A stretch of DNA of 64,000 nucleotides, from the NCBI GenBank assembly GCA_023666275.1, contig JAMPCJ010000005.1:62001-126000 (forward strand), in the 5' to 3' direction. The notes under the pieces were generated by a model that was given only the letters and a program-made list of their open reading frames with translations, made no database searches and was not told the origin of the DNA. Both the position numbers and the translations under genes were made by a program. The stretch is from Treponema brennaborense. GTDB taxonomy: Bacteria > Spirochaetota > Spirochaetia > Treponematales > Treponemataceae. This document shows positions 63,015 to 64,000 of the stretch, one piece after another. Within the stretch, counting starts at the first letter, position 1. Every line of letters starts with the position of its first letter.

Positions 63015-64000
63015 ATGAATAAATTAAATGCTTTCATCATTGCAGCCGGAATTTTATGCTGCTCAAGGCTTCCGCTGAGCGCCTTATCTCCGCAGGAACA
63101 ACGCACTCAGTTTATCGAAATATGCAAAAGCTATCTCGGAACGCCTTATGTATACGGCGGCACATCAAAGCGCGGCATGGACTGCTCCGGACTTATTTTT
63201 GTTGCCGCGAAGAATTTGTGTCCCAAACCGCTGCCGCGGACTGCTGCCGATTTATATTCATTTTCGGAAAAAATAGCGGATGCGGAACGGGAACCGGGGG
63301 ATCTTGTATTTTTCAAAACTGCCGGAACCAGAATATCGCATACGGGTGTATATCTCGGCAGCGGATCTTTTATCCATTCCGCCAGTGACGGATTGAAAAC
63401 CGGCGTCATTATTTCATCGCTTTCCGATTCATACTGGAAAAAAACATACGCCGGCAGCGGGCGCATTTTTAAAGCAACAGGTTTCGGCGATCAAAAATTT
63501 CTTTCAGGAGAATTAAGCGCGGCAAAAAAACAGGCATCGGCAGTTAAGAAAACAACGGCAAAAGAAAAATCTGCGCAAAATCAAAATGCCAGTACAGCAA
63601 AAACACAGGAAAAAGAAAACAGCACATTGCCTGCATTTCGCGGCGGCGGTCTTTTTTCAATTGATGTAACCGCGTCATTTAATTGGAACATACAAAATGA
63701 CTTTTCCGCATCGGCCGCATACGGAGGTTCCTGCACAGCATTGCTCAGCATCGGCAAACGACCGGTAAAGCCCGGTATTTCCGCCGGATTCAGAATAACT
63801 CCATGGCTCGGCATCGTGCAAATTCCCGTTTGCGCAGTATTATCAATTTCACCGTTTTTTTCCGTATACACAGGAATCGTTCTCACCGCCGGCACGCCGA
63901 TTTACGAAACCAACATTCGGCAGCAGCTAAAATCACCGCTGTATCCGGGCACATTCGGCATAACAGTGAATACTCCTGCCCTGAAAATATCCGGCTGCAA
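63015..64000 (+). CDS. NlpC/P60 peptidase fused to an outer-membrane-barrel-like region, 3' truncated
   Basis: An open frame that runs off the window end (more than 328 codons). A signal peptide covers ~1-24. The NlpC/P60 domain (~28-145) keeps its triad: Cys57 in GMDCSGL, His109 in ISHTGVYLG and a polar third residue at His121 (FIHSASD). It should cut D-gamma-glutamyl bonds in peptidoglycan. A Lys/Ala/Gln-rich linker (~160-205) follows, then alternating beta-strand sequence (FSIDVTASFNWNIQNDF, GISAGFRITPWLG) typical of a barrel. This combination would place a wall hydrolase on an outer-membrane anchor. Confidence 0.85.
   Translation, partial: MNKLNAFIIAAGILCCSRLPLSALSPQEQRTQFIEICKSYLGTPYVYGGTSKRGMDCSGLIFVAAKNLCPKPLPRTAADLYSFSEKIADAEREPGDLVFFKTAGTRISHTGVYLGSGSFIHSASDGLKTGVIISSLSDSYWKKTYAGSGRIFKATGFGDQKFLSGELSAAKKQASAVKKTTAKEKSAQNQNASTAKTQEKENSTLPAFRGGGLFSIDVTASFNWNIQNDFSASAAYGGSCTALLSIGKRPVKPGISAGFRITPWLGIVQIPVCAVLSISPFFSVYTGIVLTAGTPIYETNIRQQLKSPLYPGTFGITVNTPALKISGC

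Noticed and set aside
1-64000. Insertion sequences, prophage genes, integrases, toxin-antitoxin or restriction systems
   Set aside because: None recognised; the Mrr-like domain at 56406-57764 is part of a TPR membrane protein and has no methylase partner.

Overview
The window is about 64 kb of a spirochaete chromosome, most probably a host-associated Treponema of roughly 50% GC. The evidence is the gene content: a mitochondrial-like EF-G, type III glutamine synthetase next to an ammonium channel fused to PII, FolE2, GTP-type PEP carboxykinase, many treponeme-style lipoproteins and beta-barrel outer-membrane proteins, and HDOD, EAL and TPR regulators. No IS, prophage, integrase, CRISPR or rRNA was seen. 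Coding density is high. Many long ORFs on the opposite strands are shadows.

Layout. 1-5.6 kb: truncated dicarboxylate-type symporter, tex, glmS. 5.8-11.4 kb: PAP2 phosphatase, ftsK, and an HATPase-HDOD protein facing them. 11.6-17.2 kb: pckG, an EamA exporter, and a polar amino-acid ABC operon whose binding protein is circularly permuted. 17.3-21.7 kb: polA-coaE-SPOR. 21.8-26.8 kb (minus): guaA with a eukaryote-like duplicated dimerisation region, pyrG, and a YihY-cNMP fusion. 26.9-30.1 kb: DRTGG protein and formyl-THF cyclo-ligase facing a barrel/MATE pair. 30.4-36.9 kb (minus): tRNA-Asn, Amt-PII, GlnN, a lipoprotein and a barrel protein; this is a nitrogen-assimilation block with structured leaders. 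37.1-41.7 kb: folD-folE2-miaB and a MATE pump. 41.9-42.1 kb: tRNA-Ala and tRNA-Gly, diverging. 42.3-45.4 kb (minus): tctA-tctB-tctC. 45.7-57.8 kb: UDG-like protein, lipoprotein, EAL protein, recQ, FAD oxidoreductase, ABC exporter, rsmG, TPR-Mrr protein. 57.9-64 kb: EF-G, a RecA-like ATPase, acyl-CoA synthetase, and an NlpC/P60-barrel protein cut by the window end.

Promoters read well as a TTGACA-17-TATAAT type. Genes fall into two translational classes. One class has a clear AGGAG-type Shine-Dalgarno. In the other, the -10 box ends 6-9 nt before the ATG and no Shine-Dalgarno is present, so transcription should start at or within about 3 nt of the start codon (leaderless). About nine genes fit the second class: tex, polA, yihY, DRTGG, UDG-like, recQ, the FAD oxidoreductase, the ABC exporter and TPR-Mrr. 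A 78-codon ORF upstream of fusA fits it too.

Most notable items: the circularly permuted amino-acid binding protein (15044-15859); the leaderless-promoter class, with an interlocked divergent promoter at recQ; the Amt-PII/GlnN block with a terminator-like hairpin inside the glnA leader; a 22-bp tandem palindromic repeat at 46581-46651; and fusion proteins joining domains not usually found together.
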